A stretch of 45,434 bases of DNA from Flavobacteriia bacterium. GTDB taxonomy: Bacteria > Bacteroidota > Bacteroidia > Flavobacteriales_D > Crocinitomicaceae. Shown here piece after piece: positions 27,869-35,181 of the stretch (the stretch's first letter is position 1; every line of letters starts with the position of its first letter). The stretch lies in assembly GCA_947463445.1 (NCBI GenBank), contig CANHRS010000014.1, positions 1-45,434 on the forward strand. The letters are read 5' to 3'. Made by a program: the position numbers and the translations under genes. Under the pieces are notes generated by a model that saw only the letters and a list, made by a program, of their open reading frames with translations, was not told where the DNA came from and ran no database searches.

Positions 27869-28891
27869 ATGTCAGGATTAGAAAAAAACAAACTCAACAC
27901 CTCGAATCTCGTAATAGAACTTTCTTCCTTGATAGAAGAAAGCAAACAACAAGTTGCTAAAGTTGCAAATAGTACATTGACCTTACTTTTTTGGCATGTT
28001 GGAAAACGTATTCAAGAAGAAGTACTTAAAAATGAACGTGCTGAATATGGAAAGCAAATTGTTACTATTGTGTCAATACAATTAGCAGAAAAATATGGTA
28101 GAAATTTTGAAGAGAAAAATGTGCGTAGAATGATGCAATTTTCACATGAGTTTTCAGATTTTGAAATTGTCGTTCCACTGGCACGACAATTGAGTTGGTC
28201 TCATTTTTTAATATTAATTCCTTTAAAATCAAAGGAAGCAAAGTTATATTATGCGCAAAATTGCATGGATCAAAATTGGGGTAAACGAGAACTTCGCAAT
28301 CAAATTCAACGAAAAGCATTTGAGCGCACAGAATTAGCAAACATACAATTTTTAAATTCACAGCCTGACTTGATGAACACCTTTAAAGATCCTTATGTAT
28401 TGGATTTTTTGAATTTGAAAAACACCTATTTAGAAAATGATTTAGAAAAAACCATTTTACAAGAATTAGAAACCTTTGTTTTGGAATTAGGTAGAGGATT
28501 TGCTTTTATGGAACGTCAAAAACGAATGGTTATTGATGGGGATGATTTTTATTTGGATTTATTATTTTATAATCGAACATTAAAACGCTTGGTTGCCATT
28601 GAATTAAAGTTAGGGAAGTTTGAAGCATCTCATAAGGGGCAAATGGAATTGTATTTAAAATGGCTTAATAAATACGAAAAACAAGAAGGTGAAAACGAAC
28701 CTATCGGTTTGATTTTGTGTGCTGAAAGTAATAAAGAACAAGTGGAATTACTTGAAATGCACAAAGATGGAATAATGGTTGCAGAATATTTAACTGTAAT
28801 GCCTTCGAAAAAAGAACTAGAAACTAAATTACATCAGTTGTTGGTGGAAGCAAAGGAAAGAATTGAGCGAAATAGGTCTCCTATTTATTGA
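27869..28891 (+). CDS. YhcG/DUF1016-family PD-(D/E)xK nuclease
   Basis: A 340-residue protein. The N-terminal DUF1016 helical region (LLFWHVGKRIQEEVL, EEKNVRRMMQFSHEF, QLSWSHFLILI) is followed by a C-terminal nuclease core with D230 in FYLDLLFY and E245-x-K247 in LVAIELKLGKFEASHKGQM, so the catalytic triad is intact. The family is frequent in restriction and defence islands and was proposed to act on DNA junctions. It lies just downstream of a decayed KilA-N gene, consistent with a small accessory insertion in the sulfur locus. Confidence 0.88.
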   Translation: MSGLEKNKLNTSNLVIELSSLIEESKQQVAKVANSTLTLLFWHVGKRIQEEVLKNERAEYGKQIVTIVSIQLAEKYGRNFEEKNVRRMMQFSHEFSDFEIVVPLARQLSWSHFLILIPLKSKEAKLYYAQNCMDQNWGKRELRNQIQRKAFERTELANIQFLNSQPDLMNTFKDPYVLDFLNLKNTYLENDLEKTILQELETFVLELGRGFAFMERQKRMVIDGDDFYLDLLFYNRTLKRLVAIELKLGKFEASHKGQMELYLKWLNKYEKQEGENEPIGLILCAESNKEQVELLEMHKDGIMVAEYLTVMPSKKELETKLHQLLVEAKERIERNRSPIY

Positions 28892-28955
28892 GCCCTGTGG
28901 TTTCGTTTTGAGTACTATTCATTAAATAAAGTGACAATGAATAAGCTATAAATTT

Positions 28956-28983
28956 AAAAGGCCATCTTTGGAGACAGCCTTTT
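28956..28983. terminator. Bidirectional terminator between YhcG and dehydrogenase-like genes
   Basis: AAAAGGC pairs with GCCTTTT, with TCT/AGA inside around TTGG; the symmetrical A and T ends can serve both convergent genes. Confidence 0.65.
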
Positions 28984-29020
28984 GGTGTAATAAACCTATT
29001 AATTTATTCCGTACACTAAA

Positions 29021-30133
29021 TTAATTTTTCCGAATCTGTACTTGATTTAGGTAGGTTTTTACGAGTTTTTTTGCGGCTACAATTGGTGCAATATTATGTT
29101 GTTTTGCATAGAAGAAAGTTTCCAAAGTATTCATGTATATTTTCTCGATTTTTGCTTGTAGATGCTCTTTGTCCGCCTGTACGTATTCAAAATAATTGGT
29201 AATTAAACTCCCTGCATTTATTAAGAAGTCCGGTGTGAAAAGGATTCCATGTTCTTCCAATAATTTACCATCTTCTTCTTCGTTGTTTAATTGGTTTTCT
29301 GCTGGACCAGCGATTAGTTTGTAGCGTAATGAAGGAATGTTAAATTCGTTGATTACCCCACTGGTAGCAGCCGGAATAAGGATGTCTGCATCGAATGTAA
29401 TAACATCTTCTGGAGCAATAGCGTTTAATTGCGGAAAGCGAACTAATAAGGCATCCACTTTTTCTTGATCTTTATCTGCAATGAAAATTTCTGCACCGTC
29501 TTTGAGTAAGAATTCAATAATTTGTGTACCTACATTTCCAACTCCTTGAACGACGATTGAACGACGTTTTAATTCTTCTGTTCCCCAAAGGTAAAATGCA
29601 GATGCTTTTAATCCTTCTAAAACACCATACGCGGTAAAGGTAGCAAGGTTCAATGTTTTGCGTTGGAAACTAATCGTATGTGCTGTTGTTTCTTTGATGT
29701 AATTAAAATCAGTGGTAGTAATAGTAGCGCTTGGAGTAGCGATAAATTTTCCTTTTAATATGTTGATGTAAACTCCAAATTTACGTAATTGATCCGGTGT
29801 AACTATTTCGTTTTCATTTGCAAGTAAAATTGCATGAGCACCACCAATACTTAATCCAGCCATTGCAGCTTTATAGGTTGCAGTTCTGGAGTATTTAACG
29901 ACAGCTTCGAAGGCTTTGTTTATGTGATCGTATTTTTGGATATTGACAGTTCCAAAAGCTGCGCCTAAGGTAGTGTCGTGGATAGCAATTACTGCTCTCA
30001 AACCAGTTTGTTTGTCTTTGATGTATAAAATGTTTTCGTGTTCTAAGACATTTTGTTGTACATCTTCCGGTTTCGTAATCGTGTTTTTATATGCTTTTTC
30101 GATTAGGAAATCGATGTTTTTTAAAGTTCTCAT
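29021..30133 (-). CDS. Leu/Glu-dehydrogenase homologue lacking catalytic Lys and Asp
   Basis: A 370-residue protein of the Glu/Leu/Phe/Val dehydrogenase family. The fold is clear: TYKAAMAGLSIGG (86-98), NAD-binding VVQGVGNVG with GxGxxG, PAATSGVINEFNIPSL, and IAGPAENQL. Lys88 (substrate carboxylate contact) is kept, but the catalytic Lys of GGGK is His100 (GGAH), the catalytic Asp of TAEDVG is Ser135 (ATPSAT), and the substrate-loop GGxRM is FGTVN. It is therefore unlikely to be an ordinary oxidative deaminase; it may be a divergent dehydrogenase, a binding protein or a sensor. A SAM-I riboswitch in its leader ties it to methionine metabolism. Confidence 0.85.
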   Translation of the reverse strand: MRTLKNIDFLIEKAYKNTITKPEDVQQNVLEHENILYIKDKQTGLRAVIAIHDTTLGAAFGTVNIQKYDHINKAFEAVVKYSRTATYKAAMAGLSIGGAHAILLANENEIVTPDQLRKFGVYINILKGKFIATPSATITTTDFNYIKETTAHTISFQRKTLNLATFTAYGVLEGLKASAFYLWGTEELKRRSIVVQGVGNVGTQIIEFLLKDGAEIFIADKDQEKVDALLVRFPQLNAIAPEDVITFDADILIPAATSGVINEFNIPSLRYKLIAGPAENQLNNEEEDGKLLEEHGILFTPDFLINAGSLITNYFEYVQADKEHLQAKIEKIYMNTLETFFYAKQHNIAPIVAAKKLVKTYLNQVQIRKN

Positions 30134-30238
30134 TTTTTTGTTGTTATAAGTTATACGTTTCTTTTGTTTTCGCTAGGGCGATTTTTCATTTTTCGTAACA
30201 ACAACAGCACATTCGTTTTTTCATCTTTTTTCATTTTA

Positions 30239-30356
30239 ATTTATATTCCCACTATTGGGTTAGGATTTGGCACCGATTTTCCAATTTGTATAGTCAAACT
30301 TATAGTTGGTTGCCAGAGGATCGCAAAGCCTAATCTTTCCCCTCTTCTTTATAAAT
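30239..30356 (-). promoter_or_regulatory. SAM-I (S-box) riboswitch aptamer
   Basis: On the minus strand the complete four-helix aptamer can be drawn. P1 pairs AUUUAUA (30356-30350) with UAUAAAU (30245-30239). P2 has AGAG/CUCU, a k-turn-like GGGGAAAGA, and the AAAG/CUUU stem. P3 is GGCAACC with GGUGCC, and P4 is CCCA-AUAG-UGGG. The P2 loop UUAGG is complementary to CCUAA after P3, the SAM-I pseudoknot. Hallmark strings GGCAACC and GGUGCCAAAUCC are exact. The 105 bases to the start codon show no clear U-run terminator, so the expression platform is not obvious. Confidence 0.88.
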
Positions 30357-30387
30357 CAATCTAGTATTGCTAGAAGTAATTGTGATA

Positions 30388-30430
30388 CAAATATACTTAA
30401 AAAATATTTATATCCTATTGTTTTAGTATT
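30388..30430 (-). promoter_or_regulatory. Promoter of the riboswitch-controlled gene with shared motif
   Basis: Minus-strand -7 box TATATTTG (30388-30395); upstream is ATACTAAAACAATAGGATA (30411-30429), near-identical to the metY site. It precedes the SAM-I aptamer, so the gene appears to have two layers of sulfur control. Confidence 0.6.
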
Positions 30431-30720
30431 CTTTTTAGTGTTTAGTTTTTAGTGTGTTAGATGTGTGTTTTTGTTTTTTTTAATTTTAATAATGTAATTT
30501 TTGTATTTATTATTTTGTTTTTCAGTTATTTATAAATATTTTTTATTGGTAGGATATACTTTTTTTGGAATTTATTTTATACTATATATTCTATATTTTT
30601 TGTAGTTTTATTCTTTTATTATTTACATTAAAATGTTTTTATTTAACATTTTTTATATTTTATTTTTATTTTAATATCTTGAAAAATAATTATTTAAATC
30701 TAACTTTTAAATTTTCTCAC
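30431..30720. other. AT-rich divergent intergenic stretch
   Basis: About 290 bp of nearly pure A/T sequence separates the two divergent promoters. No gene, repeat or RNA was recognised; the short open frame in it is compositional. Confidence 0.6.
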
Positions 30721-30726
30721 TTAAAT

Positions 30727-30771
30727 ACTACTAAAATTATAGGATATGTATGATTTTATGTTTTATATTTG
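30727..30771 (+). promoter_or_regulatory. Promoter of the TonB-dependent receptor with shared motif
   Basis: ACTACTAAAATTATAGGATAT (30727-30747) matches the metY and dehydrogenase-like sites; the -7 box TATATTTG is at 30764-30771. A 130-base leader follows; it does not form an S-box. Confidence 0.6.
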
Positions 30772-30902
30772 TGCCGTGAAACTTTAAAATTGGTAGATGT
30801 ATGAGAAAGAATATGTAAAGGTTAGTTGAAAAGTGAAGGGTTGCTAATGCAAATCATTAGAATAGAAAATAAAAAGTAATAGAAAATATTGAATATAAAA
30901 AA

Positions 30903-33512
30903 ATGAAGAAAATTTATAAAATAATTATACCTGTTCTGTTTGTTGGGAACTTTGTTTTCTCGCAACAAGAAGTAAAAGGAAGTATTAAAGATGTGCGAGG
31001 TAGGGTAGTAACGGGAGCTAAAATTAATGTAAAAGGAACGGATGTTGTAGTTGTTACAGATTCTTTGGGCTACTTTACATTAAATACGAACGAACCATTG
31101 CCACTTTGGATTCAAGTGGAATCCAAAGGTTATTTCGCAGAACAAATTAAATTAAACCAAATTGCTGTAAATCCGATTAGTATTATTTTAAGTTCGGAAG
31201 TTGCTTTAGGGGAAGCGGTTGTTACCTCACGAAGAAGACAAGAAGTTGCGCAAGAAATTCCAATTCCAATTACAGTAATCGGTGGTCAAAGAGCAGAAGA
31301 TGCTGGTGCATTTAACGTAAATAGATTGAAAGAATTAGTGCCTTCTGTACAATTATATTCTTCCAATGCACGTAATACAACTTTGAATATTCGTGGTTTA
31401 GGTTCTACGTTTGGTTTAACGAATGATGGTATTGATCCTGGTGTTGGTTTCTATATTGATGGAGTGTATCATGCACGTCCAGCGGTAACAGCATTAGATT
31501 TTGTAGATGTGGATCAAATTGAAATTTTAAGAGGTCCACAAGGAACTTTATTTGGTAAAAACACAACAGCAGGTGCTTTTAATATTACAACTAAAAAACC
31601 AAGTGAAATACCAGGTGCAAAAGTGGAACTTTCCTATGGTAACTATAACTATTTACAAGCAAAAGCTTCTGTAACAGGTAAGGTAGCTAAAAACTTATCT
31701 ACGCGTATTTCTTTCAGTGGGACACAACGTTCTGGTACAATTTTCAACGTAAATGATCAACAACGCTACAATGGTTTAAATAATATTGGTGTTAAAGGTC
31801 AATTATATTGGACGCCAACCGAGAAATTATCTTTCCAATTAATCGGAGATTATAACAACCAACAACCAGATGGTTCTTCGTTAGTTGTTGCTGGTATTAC
31901 TAAAACAAAGAGAAGTGCTTTCCGTCAATACGATGCAATTATTAAAGATTTGGGGTATGAACTTCCTGTTGTAGATCAATTTGCACGTAAAATTTACACA
32001 AACACGCCATATCGTCATGATCAAGATTTAGGTGGTGTTTCTTTAAATGGTGAGTATAAAATTGGAAAAGGTACATTAACTTCAACTACTGCTTGGAGAT
32101 TTTGGAACTGGGATCCAGTAAACGACCGTGATTTTACGCAAGTTGCTGCTTTAACAAAATCGCAAGCACCATCGCATCATGAACAATTTTCTCAAGAATT
32201 AAGATATTCTGGAAATATTTTGGATAAATTATCTGGCGTAGTTGGTGTTTACTATTTAAATCAAAACTTAACAGCTTCACCGTATCATGAAGAAGAAGTT
32301 GGTCCAGACCAATGGAGATTCCAAGCTTCGGATAAAATCAAAGATTCTTTATTGCTTAAAATTGAAAATAGAGAGTTGTTAAATGGCTATGGTATCCGAA
32401 CATACTCAACATTGAAAACACAAAGTTCTGCTGCTTATGGTCAATTAGATTGGGATGTATTTAAAGGATTACACTTAATCGGAGGTCTTCGTTTCAATTA
32501 CGATAAAAAAGACTTAGATTATAGAAGAGAAACGTATGGTGGACTTCAAACTACGAATGCTAGTTTATTAGCAATAAAAAAAGCAGTGTATACCAATCAA
32601 GAATTTGATGCAAGTACGGAGAATACTAATTTATCTGGAAACTTAACATTAGCATATAAATTAAACGAAAAGTTTAATGCGTACGCAACATATTCTACTG
32701 CTTACAAACCAGTTGGTGTGAACTTAGGTGGTTTGCCTACGGTGAAAGATCCTGTTTCCGGAAAAGATGTTGCGGATTCATCTTTAGCAGTAATAAAGCC
32801 TGAATTTGTAGAGCATATTGAATTTGGTATTAAAACAAGGCCGTTGAATGGTTTAATATTAAATGTAAGTGCTTATAATACTGATATTAAAGATTACCAA
32901 ACAAATGTTCAATCTCCAGAATTAGGTGTGAATAGAGGGTACCTTGCAAATGCAGAGAAAGTAAATGTGAAAGGATTTGAAATTGATGCAAATTATAAAT
33001 TGAAAAAGTTTTTATCTCTTAATGCAAGTGTAGCATACATAGATGGTAAATACGTAAAATTCACAAATGCACCACTTCCATTGGAAGAAACAGGAGCAAC
33101 TACAATTGATCCAAAAACGAACAAACCTGTTCAACAAGCGTTTAAAGATATCTCTGGAAGTGAATTGCCAGGAATTTCTAAATGGAACCTAGCTTTAGGT
33201 GGTGAGTTATCAACTGCTGGTAAATTGTTTGAAAATGAAGGAAGATTCTTTATTGCAACAGATTTCTCTCACCGTTCAGCGTTTTCCTCAAATCCATCAC
33301 CATCAACTGTGTTAAGAATCAATGGATATTCTATCATCAATGCACGTTTAGGATTTAAATCAGGACAATACTCGGTATTTATCTGGTCTAGAAACTTAGC
33401 TAATACAAACTACTTCGAGCAATTACAAGCTGCTGCTGGTAACTCTGGATTGTATGCAGGTGTTTTAGGAGATCCAAGAACTTATGGTGCTACATTTAGA
33501 TTTAACTTCTAA
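30903..33512 (+). CDS. TonB-dependent receptor of the sulfur locus
   Basis: An 869-residue outer-membrane importer. Signal peptide (IIIPVLFVGNFVFSQQ), a carboxypeptidase-regulatory beta-sandwich (about 22-105), then a plug with VVTSRRRQEVAQEIPIPITVI, STFGLTNDGIDPGVGFYIDGV and the barrel-entry motif EILRGPQGTLFGKNTTAGAF. The barrel ends in aromatic FRFNF. The plug resembles iron-complex or small-molecule receptors rather than SusC glycan receptors. The shared operator motif and position between metY and sulfite reductase suggest uptake of an organosulfur or sulfur-linked compound; this is inference. Confidence 0.9.
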   Translation: MKKIYKIIIPVLFVGNFVFSQQEVKGSIKDVRGRVVTGAKINVKGTDVVVVTDSLGYFTLNTNEPLPLWIQVESKGYFAEQIKLNQIAVNPISIILSSEVALGEAVVTSRRRQEVAQEIPIPITVIGGQRAEDAGAFNVNRLKELVPSVQLYSSNARNTTLNIRGLGSTFGLTNDGIDPGVGFYIDGVYHARPAVTALDFVDVDQIEILRGPQGTLFGKNTTAGAFNITTKKPSEIPGAKVELSYGNYNYLQAKASVTGKVAKNLSTRISFSGTQRSGTIFNVNDQQRYNGLNNIGVKGQLYWTPTEKLSFQLIGDYNNQQPDGSSLVVAGITKTKRSAFRQYDAIIKDLGYELPVVDQFARKIYTNTPYRHDQDLGGVSLNGEYKIGKGTLTSTTAWRFWNWDPVNDRDFTQVAALTKSQAPSHHEQFSQELRYSGNILDKLSGVVGVYYLNQNLTASPYHEEEVGPDQWRFQASDKIKDSLLLKIENRELLNGYGIRTYSTLKTQSSAAYGQLDWDVFKGLHLIGGLRFNYDKKDLDYRRETYGGLQTTNASLLAIKKAVYTNQEFDASTENTNLSGNLTLAYKLNEKFNAYATYSTAYKPVGVNLGGLPTVKDPVSGKDVADSSLAVIKPEFVEHIEFGIKTRPLNGLILNVSAYNTDIKDYQTNVQSPELGVNRGYLANAEKVNVKGFEIDANYKLKKFLSLNASVAYIDGKYVKFTNAPLPLEETGATTIDPKTNKPVQQAFKDISGSELPGISKWNLALGGELSTAGKLFENEGRFFIATDFSHRSAFSSNPSPSTVLRINGYSIINARLGFKSGQYSVFIWSRNLANTNYFEQLQAAAGNSGLYAGVLGDPRTYGATFRFNF

Positions 33513-33554
33513 TACATGTAGAAATAACTTACAGGTATAAAGTAAGTTATATAT

Positions 33555-33596
33555 AAACAAAAACGCCACGCTAGAAATAGCGTGGCGTTTTTGTTT
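33555..33596. terminator. Strong bidirectional terminator
   Basis: CAAAAACGCCACGCTA and TAGCGTGGCGTTTTTG form a perfect 16-bp stem around a GAAA tetraloop, extended by further A/T pairs, between the convergent receptor and aspartokinase genes. Confidence 0.9.
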
Positions 33597-33618
33597 TATG
33601 CAATTGGTTTTGATTCAC

Positions 33619-34893
33619 TTACAATAAATCACGCATCAACATACGCGTTGTATGCTTTGTTTGTTGTGTTAGGATGATTTCTTTGTCTACTGTTACACGT
33701 TCAATTGTTTCTTGATCATAATGACGAATGGTCACTAATTCTAAATCTTCCTTGAAGGTAACCGTATATGCTTGCTCAAATTCTTTTGTAAGTATATCTA
33801 AGAGGCCTTTTTTATTATCAATCACAAAATCAAAACTAATCGCTGAATTTTGCATTAGATGAATGTGTGCATGCACTGAGGATATGGTGTTGAAGATTTG
33901 ACTTAATTTTTCTTCTGCAATAAACGAAAAATCCTTTGGTGTAATGCTAATCATTAATTGATTCATTTTAAAAATAAATGATGGAATTAATGTGTCGTCT
34001 TTTGGATCAGAATCAATAATCGTTCCTGGTAAATCAATATCGATAAACGATTTTACAAATAAAGGAATGTTTTTATTTTGAAGTGGTTTGATTGTTTTTG
34101 GGTGAATCACATTTGCACCATAATAGGCAAGTTCTATTGCTTCTTGGAAGGAAATATGTGGTAATTGAATGGTTTCATCAAACCATTTTGGATCTGCATT
34201 CAACATGCCTGGTACATCTTTCCAAATGGTTAAACTTTCAGCATTTAAACTATAAGCAAAAATTGCTGCTGTATAATCAGAACCTTCACGACCAAGAGTA
34301 GTTGTAAAACCCTCGCGGGTACTTCCGATAAATCCCTGTGTGATAAAAATGGAAGTGTTTTTTTCATTTTCAGCAAATTTTGTTTGAATAAGTTCGTTGG
34401 TTTTTTCCCAATCTACTTCCCCTTGCTTGTAGTTGGTATTTGTGCGAATAAGTTCTTTTGCATTTAACCAGGTTACATTACTCACGTTTTCTGCCAAATA
34501 TGCTTCTACAATTTTGGAACTAATCATTTCTCCAATGGATACAATTTGGTCATATTCATACTCCTCATTTTCTGAAAATGGTTTGTGTATTTTTTCATTT
34601 AGATAGACAAATTGCTGTTCTAAAAAATCTAGTGTTACATTTAAACGTACGGTTAATAATTCGGTAGCAATTTGGATGTGTTCGCGGTAGAGTAGGTCTA
34701 CTAAATAACGAAAAGATACCTGATTATTGGTTTTCAATGCATCTACTATTTCTTCAAGTTGATTGGTTGTTTTTCCAATTGCTGAAACTATAACACCTTT
34801 CTTCACGTGTTTGTCTGCTAAAATGATATTTACTACATTTTTTATTCCATGTGCATTTTTTAAAGAAGCACCACCAAATTTGTATATCCTCAT
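33619..34893 (-). CDS. lysC: Aspartate kinase (monofunctional)
   Basis: A 424-residue aspartokinase, the first step to homoserine, methionine, threonine and lysine. The kinase domain has KFGGASLKN at the N terminus, GREGSDYTAA, and the KDVPGMLNADPKWF loop; the C-terminal 130 residues are ACT-like regulatory sequence (FKMNQLMISITPKDFSF). No homoserine dehydrogenase is fused. It supplies precursor for O-acetylhomoserine used by MetY, fitting the locus. The upstream minus-strand sequence has TTAGAATAT and a TAATATTG box, a weak version of the sulfur motif. Confidence 0.92.
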   Translation of the reverse strand: MRIYKFGGASLKNAHGIKNVVNIILADKHVKKGVIVSAIGKTTNQLEEIVDALKTNNQVSFRYLVDLLYREHIQIATELLTVRLNVTLDFLEQQFVYLNEKIHKPFSENEEYEYDQIVSIGEMISSKIVEAYLAENVSNVTWLNAKELIRTNTNYKQGEVDWEKTNELIQTKFAENEKNTSIFITQGFIGSTREGFTTTLGREGSDYTAAIFAYSLNAESLTIWKDVPGMLNADPKWFDETIQLPHISFQEAIELAYYGANVIHPKTIKPLQNKNIPLFVKSFIDIDLPGTIIDSDPKDDTLIPSFIFKMNQLMISITPKDFSFIAEEKLSQIFNTISSVHAHIHLMQNSAISFDFVIDNKKGLLDILTKEFEQAYTVTFKEDLELVTIRHYDQETIERVTVDKEIILTQQTKHTTRMLMRDLL

Positions 34894-35181
34894 ATTTATA
34901 CTATTAATTCTACAATATTAGTAGATAATATTCTAATTTACACTAATATTTAACAAGTTTTTTTTACTTGATCAGCCAATTTTATTTATTATTTTACCTT
35001 GTTTTTTTATTATATTATTGTTAATTAAGCATTTGTGTTTTTATCTCCTATTAAATCCATGGATGTTTAGAAATTAATTTGTTTTTTTCTTGTGTAATTA
35101 AAATATCGGTTATATTTTTGTACTGTTGTTAGAAAAAAATGTTGATACAGTAAACATTCAAATAAACCCAAAATTTTAAAA
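34894..35181. other. Divergent gap between aspartokinase and sulfite reductase
   Basis: It contains the sulfite reductase promoter on the plus strand and a weak minus-strand promoter-like TAATATTG near 34914-34921. No gene or structured RNA was recognised. Confidence 0.5.
35090..35120 (+). promoter_or_regulatory. Promoter of the sulfate-assimilation cluster
   Basis: TTG (35090-35092), 20 bp, then TATTTTTG (35113-35120): a good Bacteroidota -33/-7 pair, 61 bp before the sulfite reductase start. The 20-bp sulfur motif seen at metY was not found here. Confidence 0.65.

Noticed and set aside
30565-30753. Short open frame in the divergent gap
   Set aside because: Composition is almost pure Phe/Ile/Leu/Tyr from A/T runs and it overlaps the receptor promoter motif.
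30772-30902. Second S-box in the TonB receptor leader
   Set aside because: No GGCAACC or GGUGCC elements and no P1-P4 pairing were found.
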